Assembly (NCBI RefSeq): GCF_014172405.1
Contig: NZ_WNXC01000007.1
Location: 1 to 64,000 of the forward strand
DNA: 64,000 nucleotides
Source of the DNA: Pedobacter gandavensis
GTDB lineage: Bacteria > Bacteroidota > Bacteroidia > Sphingobacteriales > Sphingobacteriaceae
Direction: 5' to 3'
The position numbers were made by a program, and so were the translations under genes. Each line of letters opens with the position of its first letter. The first letter of the stretch is position 1. Below the pieces are notes generated by a model. It had not been told where the DNA came from. It saw only the letters and a program-made list of their open reading frames with translations, and made no database searches. This document shows positions 1-8,052 of the stretch, one piece after another.

Positions 1-163
1 GGCATTCAGATCGCAATTTAGAGGGGTAAAAAATATTGAATTCTTCCTTTTCAGGCTAACCCAGTTGTATGCATAAAATCGAAAAAAAGTATCAGTGCTC
101 CACAAGTTTTGGGATTGATCCATGATTTATTAGTAATTTCATCTAGTCAAAATTATAAAACGA

Positions 164-199
164 AAAAAGCCGTTCTTCTTTTCAGAAAAACGGCTTTTT
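164..199 (-). terminator. Rho-independent terminator after the tRNA gene
   Basis: An 11-bp inverted repeat (AAAAAGCCGTT pairing with AACGGCTTTTT) lies a few bases past the 3' end of the minus-strand tRNA. The minus strand runs into a T tract after the second arm, so it should end the tRNA transcript. The 160 bases before it hold no gene I can support. Confidence 0.8.
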
Positions 200-205
200 A
201 AGCAG

Positions 206-279
206 TGGGCCATGATGGGCTCGAACCATCGACCAAAAGATTATGAGTCTTCTACTCTAACCAGCTGAGCTAATGGCCC
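206..279 (-). tRNA. tRNA with CAT anticodon (Met, or Ile2 read by lysidine)
   Basis: The minus strand folds into a full 74-nt cloverleaf. The acceptor stem is GGGCCAT with ATGGCCC, the D-loop reads AGCTCAGCTGGTTAGAG, the anticodon loop is CTCATAA, and the T-arm contains GGTTCGAGCC with discriminator base A. CCA is not encoded. CAT occurs in initiator Met, elongator Met and tRNA-Ile2. The acceptor stem lacks the initiator-type 1-72 mismatch, so it is elongator Met or Ile2. The TTGGTCG stretch before the T-arm resembles E. coli tRNA-Ile2, so the identity is left open. Confidence 0.93.
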
Positions 280-346
280 TGAAAAATCTTATTGATTTTG
301 CGAATGCAATGTTACATATTTGAATCGAATTTTCGAAACAGTTTCT

Positions 347-982
347 ATGAAAAAAATAAAAAATATCATCTTCGATTACGGCAATGTCATCTTTGAAATA
401 GACTTTAAACGCGCTCAAAAAGCTCTAATACAACTCGGTATAGAGAACATTGAAGAGTTTTTTGCGCATAAAAACCACCACAATATTTTTAATGATTTTG
501 AGACCGGATCGATCAGTCCAGCCGAATTTAGGGCAGGAATTCGTCAGGAATCGACAAATAAAGACATCACAGATGAACAAATTGATGCTGCTTGGAACAG
601 TTTATTGATCGGAGTTCCAGAAAATGTGCATGAAGTTTTGTTAAAAGTGAAGGAAAAATACCGCACATTTTTACTGAGTAACAACAACGAGATCCATTAC
701 AATTGGATCGTAGATTATTTGAAAAGGGAATTTGACATGTTAGACAATAGCGGGTTATTTGAAAAAGCATACTATTCTCAGCAAATGTTATTGAGAAAAC
801 CACATGTAGAAATATTTGAGAAGGTTTTGAAGGAGAACAACCTCATCCCGGAAGAGACTTTGTTTATCGACGACAGTCCACAGCACCTTGTAGGCGCAAA
901 AACAGCAGGTATGCAGACCTTGTTGATGACAAAGCACCCAAAATACCTCGAAGAAGTATTAAAGGAGCACCATATCCTTTAA
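347..982 (+). CDS. HAD-superfamily phosphatase, YihX-like
   Basis: This encodes a 211-residue cytosolic HAD hydrolase, probably acting on a small phosphorylated metabolite. The nucleophile motif is at the N-terminus (IIFDYGNVIFEID, Asp10). The second loop-1 acidic residue is replaced by Asn, as in the YihX glucose-1-phosphate phosphatase group. A Lys motif (LLRKPHVEIF) and the acidic motif IV (LFIDDSP, Asp175-Asp176) follow, then GAKTAGM, typical of subfamily IA. An upstream ATG at 320 is in frame, but the chosen start puts motif I at the usual distance from the N-terminus. The substrate cannot be read from sequence. Confidence 0.88.
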   Translation: MKKIKNIIFDYGNVIFEIDFKRAQKALIQLGIENIEEFFAHKNHHNIFNDFETGSISPAEFRAGIRQESTNKDITDEQIDAAWNSLLIGVPENVHEVLLKVKEKYRTFLLSNNNEIHYNWIVDYLKREFDMLDNSGLFEKAYYSQQMLLRKPHVEIFEKVLKENNLIPEETLFIDDSPQHLVGAKTAGMQTLLMTKHPKYLEEVLKEHHIL

Positions 983-1032
983 TGCCTCCTAAAAAAAACG
1001 TAAATTGCGGGCCTAAATAAAAATAAGACACA

Positions 1033-1350
1033 ATGGCTGAACAAAAATTTAAAACTCTGAAAGAATTCTATCCATATTATTTGACAGAGCATAAAAATTT
1101 AACCAGTCGGGTGTTACATTTTATAGGAACAGGCCTCGTAATTCTTTCTGTATTTACAGGAATCCTATTTCACGAATGGCGTTTCATTTTAGCGACGCCA
1201 TTCCTGGGATACGGTTTTGCCTGGATTGGCCATTTCTTTTTTGAGAAGAACAAACCTTCCACCTTCAAATATCCGATGTTCAGTCTTGCCAGCGACTTTA
1301 TATTGTTCTGGGAATTACTGACCGGAAATCAGGACTTCAAAGTGAGCTAG
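1033..1350 (+). CDS. DUF962 / Mpo1-like small membrane protein
   Basis: This is a 105-residue protein that begins with a soluble KTLKEFYPYYLTEHKN segment, followed by two hydrophobic stretches (about residues 30-45 and 48-68) and a short conserved tail. The pattern Y-x2-EH-x7-H near the N-terminus and the later GHFFFEKNKP motif match the DUF962 family. The yeast member, Mpo1, is an iron-dependent dioxygenase acting on 2-hydroxy fatty acids. The conserved histidines could bind the metal. A lipid role is inferred only from the family. It sits 50 bp after the HAD gene and may share its transcript. Confidence 0.75.
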   Translation: MAEQKFKTLKEFYPYYLTEHKNLTSRVLHFIGTGLVILSVFTGILFHEWRFILATPFLGYGFAWIGHFFFEKNKPSTFKYPMFSLASDFILFWELLTGNQDFKVS

Positions 1351-1458
1351 TATAAGCTGATTACCAGCATAGAAATACTCTATATCAGTATAGATATTTA
1401 CAGTTTGCTACCGATCGTTATTAACCATAATTTTATCATAAACAATAAATCACCGTTT

Positions 1459-2964
1459 ATGGAAAATAACAATACGAACAAACGCAAACTTACTACTGCA
1501 TCTGGTAGACCTTATGCTGAACATGAAAATACTCAATCTGTAGGAAGTCGCGGACCGCTACTGCTACAGGATTTTATTCTCCATGAAAAGATGGCCCACT
1601 TTAACCGGGAAAGGATTCCTGAACGTGTAGTTCACGCAAAAGGAACCGGTGCTTATGGTACATTTAAGGTAACACATGACATCACTCCCTATACAAAAGC
1701 CAAAATCTTCGGAGCAATTGGTAATGAATGTAAAATATTCTTAAGGTTCTCTACCGTTGGTGGTGAAAAAGGTAGTGCCGATTCTGAAAGGGATCCACGT
1801 GGTTTTGCCATAAAATTTTACACGGAAGACGGAAACTGGGATCTTGTTGGGAACAATACCCCGGTATTCTTTGTCAAGGACCCAAAGAAATTCAGTGATT
1901 TCATTCATACTCAAAAGAGAGATCCAAGAACAAATTTAAAAAGCCCTACCATGATGTGGGATTTCTGGTCGTTAAATCCAGAAAGTCTTCACCAGGTAGT
2001 GATCTTGATGTCTGATCGTGGTACCCCCTACTCCCTACGTAACATGGATGGCTTTGGTAGCCATACCTACTCCTTCATCAATAAAAACAATGAACGCACC
2101 TGGGTAAAATTCCACTTTAAAACTCAGCAAGGCATTAAAAACTTTACCGGACCTGAAGCAGATGCGATGCGTACTCAGGATATGGACCATGCTCAGCGTG
2201 ATTTAGTGGATGCAATTGACCGTGGAGATTTCCCAAAATGGGACCTAAAAATTCAGGTCATGACAGAAGCTGAAGCCAAAACATTTAGATGGAATCCTTT
2301 TGATTTGACTAAGGTATGGCCACATGGAGAATTCCCACTCTTAGATGTAGGAGTACTCGAACTCAATCAAATTCCAAGAAATTACTTTGCTCATGTAGAG
2401 CAAGCTGCTTTTGCGCCTTCAAATACTGTTGACGGTATTGGATATTCGCCTGATAAAATGCTTCAGGGACGTATATTATCTTACGCGGATGCACATCGCT
2501 ATCGATTAGGCGTAAACTACGAGCAAATCCCGGTAAACACTTGCCCTTTTATGGTGAACAATTACCATCGTGATGGACAAATGCGCATTGACGATAATGG
2601 AAATGATGATCCAAACTACTACCCGAACAGCTTTGGGGATGTCATTCCTGATGAAAGTTATAAAGAACCAGCATGGGAATTAGATTCTAATGTTGCCGAT
2701 TGGTACGATAGAAATGAAGGTCCAGGTGATAACGATCATTATACACAACCCGGCGACCTTTACCGCAAGGTAATGAGCCCGGCAGACCGTACAAATCTGG
2801 TAAACAATATTGTTGGCGCCATGAGTGGCATTACCGGTCCTAAAAAAGCACAAATCATCAATTTACAATTGTGCCATTTCTTTAGAGCAGATATTCAATT
2901 GGGTATGGCGGTTGCGAAAGGCTTGGGTGTTGATGTGGATCAGGCTATGGGACAAAAGCACTAA
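1459..2964 (+). CDS. katA: Monofunctional haem catalase (clade 3 type)
   Basis: This is a 501-residue catalase that decomposes hydrogen peroxide to water and oxygen. The distal histidine lies in RVVHAKGTGAYG (His59), the distal asparagine in DLVGNNTPVFFVKDP, and the proximal haem-ligand tyrosine in RILSYADAHRYRLG. The length fits the small-subunit clade. There is no signal peptide, so the enzyme is cytosolic. The start at 1459 is chosen because the family begins shortly before the TTASGRP motif; the in-frame extension from 1405 has no family counterpart. A terminator hairpin lies 50 bp downstream. No OxyR- or PerR-like operator was identified. Confidence 0.96.
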   Translation: MENNNTNKRKLTTASGRPYAEHENTQSVGSRGPLLLQDFILHEKMAHFNRERIPERVVHAKGTGAYGTFKVTHDITPYTKAKIFGAIGNECKIFLRFSTVGGEKGSADSERDPRGFAIKFYTEDGNWDLVGNNTPVFFVKDPKKFSDFIHTQKRDPRTNLKSPTMMWDFWSLNPESLHQVVILMSDRGTPYSLRNMDGFGSHTYSFINKNNERTWVKFHFKTQQGIKNFTGPEADAMRTQDMDHAQRDLVDAIDRGDFPKWDLKIQVMTEAEAKTFRWNPFDLTKVWPHGEFPLLDVGVLELNQIPRNYFAHVEQAAFAPSNTVDGIGYSPDKMLQGRILSYADAHRYRLGVNYEQIPVNTCPFMVNNYHRDGQMRIDDNGNDDPNYYPNSFGDVIPDESYKEPAWELDSNVADWYDRNEGPGDNDHYTQPGDLYRKVMSPADRTNLVNNIVGAMSGITGPKKAQIINLQLCHFFRADIQLGMAVAKGLGVDVDQAMGQKH

Positions 2965-3015
2965 TCAAATGATAAAACAAGCAAGAACCCGCTAAACGGG
3001 ACAAGGCTCCAATAA

Positions 3016-3046
3016 AAAATCCCCGCCTGAATCAGGCGGGGATTTT
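3016..3046. terminator. Bidirectional terminator between convergent katA and proline dehydrogenase
   Basis: A near-perfect 15-bp palindrome (AAAATCCCCGCCTGA and its complement around one base) has A and T tracts on its two sides. It lies between two genes that run toward each other, so it can serve both. Confidence 0.9.
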
Positions 3047-3060
3047 CATTTATAATCAGA

Positions 3061-4245
3061 TTACAATTTTCTGCGTTCTTTCTCTTTCATGATCAAACCA
3101 AGCTCTCTGCTGGTTTGTCCTGCAATTGAAGTATTTTCCTGCGCTCTTCTGAAAAGATATGGCATAACGGCTTTAATCGGCCCGTAAGGAACATATTTAG
3201 CTACATTATAACCAGCATCAGATAGATTGAAGCTCAAGTTATCACTCATTCCCAACAATTGGGCAAAATACACATGAGGGTGGTTATGGTCTACTTTGTG
3301 CTTATCCAACAGGTTTGCAAGCACTCTACAGCTGTCTTCGTTATGCGTACCACAAACAATTGCAATTTCATTAATATGGGCCATGCAATAGTTTAAAGAT
3401 TCGTCATAATCTCTGTCGGAAGCCGCTTTATTAGGTTGAATCGGCGATAAATAGCCCATTTCTTCCGCTCTTCTACGCTCTTTCTCCATATAAGCACCTC
3501 TTACCATTTTCACACCAAGAATATAACCGGCTGCTTTGGCGATCAAATGATCTGCTTTCATGTCAGCTAGTTTATCATGACGGTACATTTGATAAGTATT
3601 GTACACAATAATACGCTCTCTATTGAACAAACGCATCATATCTACAGCCAACTCATCAATGGTATCCTGGATCCAGGTTTCTTCTGCATCCACCATGATT
3701 GGTACGTTTTTATCATAAGCTACGCTACAGATCTTTTCGCATCTGGCTTTCACTTTAGCATATTCCGCTTCTTCAGCAGCTGTTAAAGTTTGTTTTGCAT
3801 CTAACTTTTCCAGCAGGGCAAAACGGCCAATACCAGTCACTTTAAATACAGAGATTGGAAGACGTGGATCTCCTGCAGCTCTTTCTATCGTTCTGATGAT
3901 CTCTTCGCAAGTAAAATCAAATACTGATTCTTCCTCTTCTCCTTCTACTGAATAATCCAGAATCGTACCTACATTTCCGATAGCCAGCTGTGCAATGGTG
4001 TGTTCACACTCCGCAATCGTTTCGCCGCCACAAAAATGTTTAAAAATAGTAGCCTTGATGATTGATTTTATAGGCAAGCCTATGTTTAGAAAAAAATTGG
4101 TAATTGGAGGACCAACTTTTGTTAAGAAATTACTGCTGATTACTTTGAAAAGCCAATATCCAGCGTTTAATTCTGAATTTGATTTGTTACGAAAAGCAAC
4201 CTCAGTGTTGTCAAAATTTAATGTTTTTTTGGGGAAAATTTCCAT
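3061..4245 (-). CDS. Proline dehydrogenase (stand-alone, FAD-dependent)
   Basis: This is a 394-residue single-domain proline dehydrogenase that oxidises L-proline to pyrroline-5-carboxylate and passes electrons to quinone. Family motifs are visible in order: the beta-barrel segment with VFKVTGIGR, the acidic VDAEETW strand, KMVRGAYMEKER, VYFAQLLGMSDN and the C-terminal KYVPYGPIKAVMPYLFRRAQEN, which carries the substrate-binding arginines. It lacks the P5C dehydrogenase half of the large PutA proteins, and no partner gene lies in the window. A TAnnTTTG element on the minus strand sits about 30 bp before the start codon. Confidence 0.93.
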   Translation of the reverse strand: MEIFPKKTLNFDNTEVAFRNKSNSELNAGYWLFKVISSNFLTKVGPPITNFFLNIGLPIKSIIKATIFKHFCGGETIAECEHTIAQLAIGNVGTILDYSVEGEEEESVFDFTCEEIIRTIERAAGDPRLPISVFKVTGIGRFALLEKLDAKQTLTAAEEAEYAKVKARCEKICSVAYDKNVPIMVDAEETWIQDTIDELAVDMMRLFNRERIIVYNTYQMYRHDKLADMKADHLIAKAAGYILGVKMVRGAYMEKERRRAEEMGYLSPIQPNKAASDRDYDESLNYCMAHINEIAIVCGTHNEDSCRVLANLLDKHKVDHNHPHVYFAQLLGMSDNLSFNLSDAGYNVAKYVPYGPIKAVMPYLFRRAQENTSIAGQTSRELGLIMKEKERRKL

Positions 4246-4274
4246 TTAAGTCGTATGGTTAGTCATATTGCATG

Positions 4275-4282
4275 CAAAAGTA
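4275..4282 (-). promoter_or_regulatory. Bacteroidota-type -7 element for proline dehydrogenase
   Basis: The minus strand reads TACTTTTG, an exact match to TAnnTTTG, 30 bp before the ATG at 4245. No convincing TTG was found at the -33 distance. Confidence 0.5.
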
Positions 4283-4326
4283 TAAATTCCACGGCTAACC
4301 ATGCTACAACCCTTTATAAATAATTG

Positions 4327-4334
4327 TAAATTTG
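4327..4334 (+). promoter_or_regulatory. Bacteroidota-type -7 element before the S4 protein and aroB
   Basis: TAAATTTG matches TAnnTTTG and lies only 8 bp before the ATG at 4343. The transcript would therefore begin almost at the start codon. With the element at 4275-4282 it forms a compact divergent promoter region. Confidence 0.5.
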
Positions 4335-4342
4335 CAGGTATA

Positions 4343-4549
4343 ATGATAGAATTCAAATTAGAAGGTGAGTTTATTCCACTCATTCAGTTGCTAAAAGCAA
4401 CTTCACTAGTACAAAGTGGTGGCGAAGCACAAACAGTTGTAGAAGACGGTTTGGTAAAATATAATGGCAAAGTAGACTTCCGCAAGCGGTTAAAAGTTCG
4501 CGTAGGCGATGTAATTAGCTTTATGGGTCAAAAAATAACCGTAATTTAA
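4343..4549 (+). CDS. Small S4-domain RNA-binding protein (YbcJ-like)
   Basis: This is a 68-residue protein that is almost entirely one S4 RNA-binding fold. It contains the IQLLKATSLVQSGGEAQ helix pair, the VEDGLVKYNGKVDFRKRLKVRVGDVI strand-turn-strand and a C-terminal strand. E. coli YbcJ is similar in size and organisation. The target RNA is unknown. The start at 4343 is chosen because it begins the domain and follows a -7 element; an in-frame ATG at 4301 lies upstream of that promoter. Its stop codon overlaps the aroB start by one base (TAATG), implying translational coupling. Confidence 0.85.
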   Translation: MIEFKLEGEFIPLIQLLKATSLVQSGGEAQTVVEDGLVKYNGKVDFRKRLKVRVGDVISFMGQKITVI

Positions 4550-5613
4550 TGAACGTTATAGAAAGCTCAGGCCATAACATCCATTTTGAAACGGAACTTG
4601 CGCCATTAGCACAAATCATAGAAGAGGGTAACTACAGTAAGGTATTTATCTTCGTAGACAGGAATACTTCGGAATTTTGTCTGCCTTTGTTACAGGGAAT
4701 GCTGGACGATTATACCAACTTCGACCTGATTGAAACAGATCCTGGAGAAGAAAACAAGAACATTGATTTTTGTATTGGTATTTGGAAGACCTTATTAGAT
4801 TTTGAAGCAGATCGTAAATGTCTAATGATCAATCTCGGTGGAGGTGTGATTACAGATATGGGTGGTTTCATTGCATCAACCTATAAAAGAGGAATTGATT
4901 TCATCAACATCCCAACTACCTTATTGGCACAAGTAGATGCTTCTGTGGGTGGAAAAACCGGGATCGACATCGACAATGTAAAGAATATGGTGGGTACTTT
5001 TGCCCTTCCACAAGCTGTATTTATTGAAACATCCTTCTTGAAAACACTACCGGAAAGAGAATTACTATCAGGATTTGCAGAAATGATCAAACACGGTTTG
5101 ATTGTAGATGCAGCTTACTACCAACGCTTAAAAGCTGCTGACTATAAAGATATCGCTCCTATTGAGGTTCACCGTTCAGTAGAAATCAAGAATGAAGTGG
5201 TTACTGAAGATCCTCAGGAAAAAGGTCGCCGTAAAATATTAAACTTTGGTCATACCATTGGTCATGCGGTAGAAAGCTATGCCCTAATCAACGATAAAGC
5301 GCCACTGACCCATGGGGAGGCCATCGCTATCGGAATGGTTGCGGAGGCCTATTTATCTAGCACGAACAATACGCTGAGTCCAGAAGAATTAGCAGACATT
5401 ACCCAATATATCCTAAGCATTTACCCTGCATATCACATCAAAAAAGAAAGCTTTACTGATCTTTTAGGTTTCATGCAGAGCGATAAAAAGAATGAACATG
5501 GACAAATTATGTTTTCTTTACTAAGTAAAACAGGTGCTTGTGATTACAATTGCATCGTTACAGAAAAGGATATTTTGGAAGCTTTAGCTTACTATAATAA
5601 TCAGGCTAAATAA
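4549..5613 (+). CDS. aroB: 3-dehydroquinate synthase
   Basis: This is a 354-residue enzyme that converts DAHP to 3-dehydroquinate, the second step of the shikimate pathway, using NAD and a divalent metal. Typical motifs are LGGGVITDMGGFIASTYKRGIDFINIPTTLLAQVDASVGGKTGID, FAEMIKHGLI, and the metal-ligand segments GHTIGHAVES and LTHGEAIAIGM. It is the second gene of a two-gene unit with the S4 protein. It stands just upstream of the regulated aromatic operon but has its own promoter, so it is probably not under the attenuator. Confidence 0.96.
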   Translation: MNVIESSGHNIHFETELAPLAQIIEEGNYSKVFIFVDRNTSEFCLPLLQGMLDDYTNFDLIETDPGEENKNIDFCIGIWKTLLDFEADRKCLMINLGGGVITDMGGFIASTYKRGIDFINIPTTLLAQVDASVGGKTGIDIDNVKNMVGTFALPQAVFIETSFLKTLPERELLSGFAEMIKHGLIVDAAYYQRLKAADYKDIAPIEVHRSVEIKNEVVTEDPQEKGRRKILNFGHTIGHAVESYALINDKAPLTHGEAIAIGMVAEAYLSSTNNTLSPEELADITQYILSIYPAYHIKKESFTDLLGFMQSDKKNEHGQIMFSLLSKTGACDYNCIVTEKDILEALAYYNNQAK

Positions 5614-5742
5614 GGTCTGAAACTATTTTTAGCTGCGTTTTTCAAAAAATAAATATAGAGAGAACCGGGGCTAAAACAGCTAATGTTTTGTCACACAACG
5701 AATAACACAGTACACACGATAAATAATTTTTTTTAAGAAAGT

Positions 5743-5773
5743 ATTGACAAATTAAATTTTGTTGTTACATTTG
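5743..5773 (+). promoter_or_regulatory. Promoter of the aromatic amino acid operon leader
   Basis: ATTG at 5743-5746 and TACATTTG at 5766-5773 are separated by 19 bp, matching the Bacteroidota -33 / -7 consensus (TTTG and TAnnTTTG). Transcription would begin near 5780, about 20 nt before the leader-peptide start. Confidence 0.75.
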
Positions 5774-5801
5774 GAAAAACAAAAACGAAAAAACAATCGA
5801 G

Positions 5802-5864
5802 ATGAAAAATGTTACTACATATTGGTTTGGTTACTTTTACTACTTTAGTAAGAGCCGGGACTGA
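5802..5864 (+). CDS. Aromatic leader peptide (attenuator sensor)
   Basis: This is a 20-residue open frame that starts about 20 nt after the predicted transcription start and ends in TGA. Codons 7 to 15 read YWFGYFYYF: four Tyr, three Phe and one Trp in nine codons. Such a run is hard to explain except as a ribosome-stalling sensor for charged aromatic tRNAs, as in pheL and trpL. The last codons and part of the stop overlap the antiterminator segment, so a ribosome that finishes the peptide would mask it. All three aromatic amino acids are represented, which suits an operon for the shared chorismate route. No strong Shine-Dalgarno is present. Confidence 0.85.
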   Translation: MKNVTTYWFGYFYYFSKSRD

Positions 5865-5934
5865 TATGCAACATAAATCATAAGATAAGAGTGTATATGA
5901 AAAGTCCCGGCCTAAAGCCGGGACTTTTTTTTTT
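5853..5934 (+). promoter_or_regulatory. Transcription attenuator of the pheA operon
   Basis: Three segments compete. Segment 2 (5854-5862, GCCGGGACT) is complementary to segment 3 (5903-5911, AGTCCCGGC). Segment 3 is also complementary to segment 4 (5917-5925, a second copy of GCCGGGACT). Pairing 3 with 4 gives the terminator; pairing 2 with 3 prevents it. Segment 2 lies at the end of the leader frame, so ribosome position decides the fold. A stall at the early aromatic codons leaves segment 2 free and favours readthrough; completed translation covers it and favours termination. Confidence 0.85.
5901..5934 (+). terminator. Attenuator terminator hairpin
   Basis: An 11-bp perfect stem (5901-5911 with 5917-5927) with loop CTAAA merges into ten consecutive T (5925-5934). 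It lies about 80 bp before the pheA start codon and would end transcription before the operon when aromatic amino acids are plentiful. Confidence 0.9.
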
Positions 5935-6013
5935 AACCAAAAAATTTAAAGCCCGCAGGAGGTCAAAAACCTTTCGCAAGCGTAAGAACCACAAGAAAAT
6001 TCAATCAGGCAAA

Positions 6014-6850
6014 ATGAAACAGAAAAAAACAAGAGTAGCAATTCAAGGTATTAAGGCATCATTTCATGAAGAGGCCGCATTCAAGTTCTTCGGAAAAGAC
6101 ATTGAAACCATAGAATGTAATTCTTTTAAACAGACTTGTGAAAGCCTGGAAAACAAGCAGTCTGATTTTGTGATCATGGCTATTGAAAACTCCATTGCGG
6201 GAAGCCTTTTACCAAACTACACCCTGATCCGCGAATACAATTTTGCGATCGTTGGAGAGGTTTACTTACCGATTCAATTGCACCTAATGGCTTTGCCAGG
6301 TGTTAAATTTGAAGACATTAAATTTGCGACCTCCCACCCGATTGCGATTCGTCAGTGTGTAGATTTCTTCGATGATTTCCCTCACATTCAGGTGATTGAA
6401 AGCAACGATACTGCAGCTTGTGCAAAACGCATTAAAGAAGAGCAATTAACTGACACTGTAGCCATTGCGAATACGCTAGCAGCAGAATTATACGGACTAA
6501 ATATCATTGAAAGAAGAATCGAGTCCAACAAAAAGAACTATACCCGTTTCCTTGTGTTAAAAAAAGATAAAACAGACGATCTGCCGGAAATCAATAAAGC
6601 ATCTATCTGCTTCCAGGTAGGCAACCATGTTGGTGCCTTATCTAAAGTACTCAACATCTTCGCTGAGCAAGATGTAAACTTAACTAAAATCCAAAGTATG
6701 CCGGTTCTAGGAAAAAGAAATGAATACTATTTCTACGTAGACATGGAATGGACCAACAACGAGCAATACGACAAAGCCATTCGTCAAACGCTAAAATACA
6801 CGGTAAACTTCAACATTATGGGAGAATACATGAGAAACGATAAAGTATAA
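6014..6850 (+). CDS. pheA: Prephenate dehydratase with ACT domain
   Basis: This is a 278-residue monofunctional prephenate dehydratase, making phenylpyruvate for phenylalanine synthesis. The catalytic domain covers about residues 5-185 and ends with the catalytic TRF motif (Thr177-Phe179 in KNYTRFLVL). The ACT domain follows (about 195-275) with GALSK (207-211) and KIQSMP (225-230), the latter a variant of the Phe-binding ESRP motif, so feedback inhibition by Phe is expected. The frame stays open upstream through the terminator hairpin to 5891, but that part is low-complexity and not family-like; the ATG at 6014 is the sensible start. It is the first gene after the attenuator. Confidence 0.95.
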   Translation: MKQKKTRVAIQGIKASFHEEAAFKFFGKDIETIECNSFKQTCESLENKQSDFVIMAIENSIAGSLLPNYTLIREYNFAIVGEVYLPIQLHLMALPGVKFEDIKFATSHPIAIRQCVDFFDDFPHIQVIESNDTAACAKRIKEEQLTDTVAIANTLAAELYGLNIIERRIESNKKNYTRFLVLKKDKTDDLPEINKASICFQVGNHVGALSKVLNIFAEQDVNLTKIQSMPVLGKRNEYYFYVDMEWTNNEQYDKAIRQTLKYTVNFNIMGEYMRNDKV

Positions 6851-6910
6851 TAAACAGAACCCCAATATCAAACCCTTCATAAAACATACAAAAATTAAAC
6901 CCCAAAAAAG

Positions 6911-8050
6911 ATGAAATTACAATTGAACATCCAGCCAATCAGTACTTGGTTGAACACCAACAACGAACCACTAATCATTTCAGGACCATGCAGTGCAGAA
7001 ACTGAAGAACAATTGCTAACTACCGCACATTTACTAGCTGCTACAGGTAAAGTATCTGTACTTAGAGCTGGTATCTGGAAGCCACGTACCCGTCCGGGAG
7101 AATTCGAAGGTATCGGAAGCATTGGATTAGAGTGGTTGAAAAGAGCAAAAGCAGAAACAGGCTTACCTACAGCAGTAGAAGTTGCCAACGCAAAACATGT
7201 GGAAGAAGCTTTAGCAGCTGGTGTAGACATCCTTTGGATTGGTGCACGTTCAACTGTAAACCCATTTTGTGTTCAGGAAATTGCTGACGCTTTAAGAGGT
7301 GTTGACGTTCCAGTATTGGTTAAAAACCCAGTAAATCCAGATCTTCAGTTATGGATTGGTGCATTAGAGCGTATCAATGGTGCTGGTATCACTAAATTAG
7401 GTGCGATTCACCGTGGTTTCTCTTCATTCGAGAAAAGCTCGTTCCGTAACGAACCAATGTGGGAACTTGCGATTCAATTGAAAACTTTATGTCCTGATCT
7501 TCCGATCATCAACGACCCAAGTCATATCTGCGGTAACCGCGAATTAATCCCTTACATCTCACAAAAAGCACTTGATTTAGACATGCAAGGTCTAATGATT
7601 GAGTCACATGTTGACCCATCAGTAGCTTGGACAGATGCAAAACAACAAGTAACTCCTGCAGCTTTAAGCGAATTAGTTGAGCGTTTAACCGTTCGTGAGC
7701 CAGAGTCTAAAAACGAAGTATTTGTAGATCAATTGGCGGATTTACGTAAGCAAATCGACAAAATCGATGATCAATTGTTACAAAAACTAGGTGAGCGTAT
7801 GGCGATCGTAGGTAAAATTGGCGAGTTCAAACGCGACAACCAAGTAACGATCTTACAAGTTAACCGTTGGGATGCAATCATGAACAAAGGAATTTCATTT
7901 GCAAAAGCATTGAAATTAGATCTGAACTTTACAGAGAAATTCTTAGAGTTGGTTCACGGTGAGTCTATCCGCAAACAAACAGAAATCATGAATGCTGGCA
8001 AAGTAGAAAAAGGCATTGCAGCAGAAACACATACAGAAGTTAAATCTTAA
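6911..8050 (+). CDS. Bifunctional DAHP synthase / chorismate mutase
   Basis: This is a 379-residue fusion. Residues 1 to about 255 are a KDSA-like (type I-beta) DAHP synthase, with IISGPCSAE, WKPRTRPGEFEG, IGARSTVNP, HRGFSSFEKSSFRN and DPSHICG motifs. Residues about 260-365 are an AroQ chorismate mutase helix bundle (VDQLADLRKQIDKIDDQLL, RMAIVGKIGEFKR, HGESIRKQ). It catalyses the first committed step of the shikimate pathway and the chorismate-to-prephenate branch. In related fusions the mutase domain lets prephenate or chorismate inhibit the synthase. It lies 60 bp after pheA and 2 bp before aroA. Confidence 0.94.
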   Translation: MKLQLNIQPISTWLNTNNEPLIISGPCSAETEEQLLTTAHLLAATGKVSVLRAGIWKPRTRPGEFEGIGSIGLEWLKRAKAETGLPTAVEVANAKHVEEALAAGVDILWIGARSTVNPFCVQEIADALRGVDVPVLVKNPVNPDLQLWIGALERINGAGITKLGAIHRGFSSFEKSSFRNEPMWELAIQLKTLCPDLPIINDPSHICGNRELIPYISQKALDLDMQGLMIESHVDPSVAWTDAKQQVTPAALSELVERLTVREPESKNEVFVDQLADLRKQIDKIDDQLLQKLGERMAIVGKIGEFKRDNQVTILQVNRWDAIMNKGISFAKALKLDLNFTEKFLELVHGESIRKQTEIMNAGKVEKGIAAETHTEVKS

Positions 8051-8052
8051 GA

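Noticed and set aside
2..76. Open frame from the window edge ending FRLTQLYA, possible end of a plus-strand gene
   Set aside because: Only 24 codons are visible and nothing in them is diagnostic; it may be chance.
1393..1413. Near-consensus promoter element before catalase (TACAGTTTG)
   Set aside because: It has three instead of two bases between TA and TTTG, so it does not fit the consensus I used elsewhere.
5891..6013. In-frame extension of pheA back to GTG at 5891
   Set aside because: It reads through the attenuator terminator hairpin and gives Lys/Arg-rich sequence unlike the family; the ATG at 6014 begins the normal domain.
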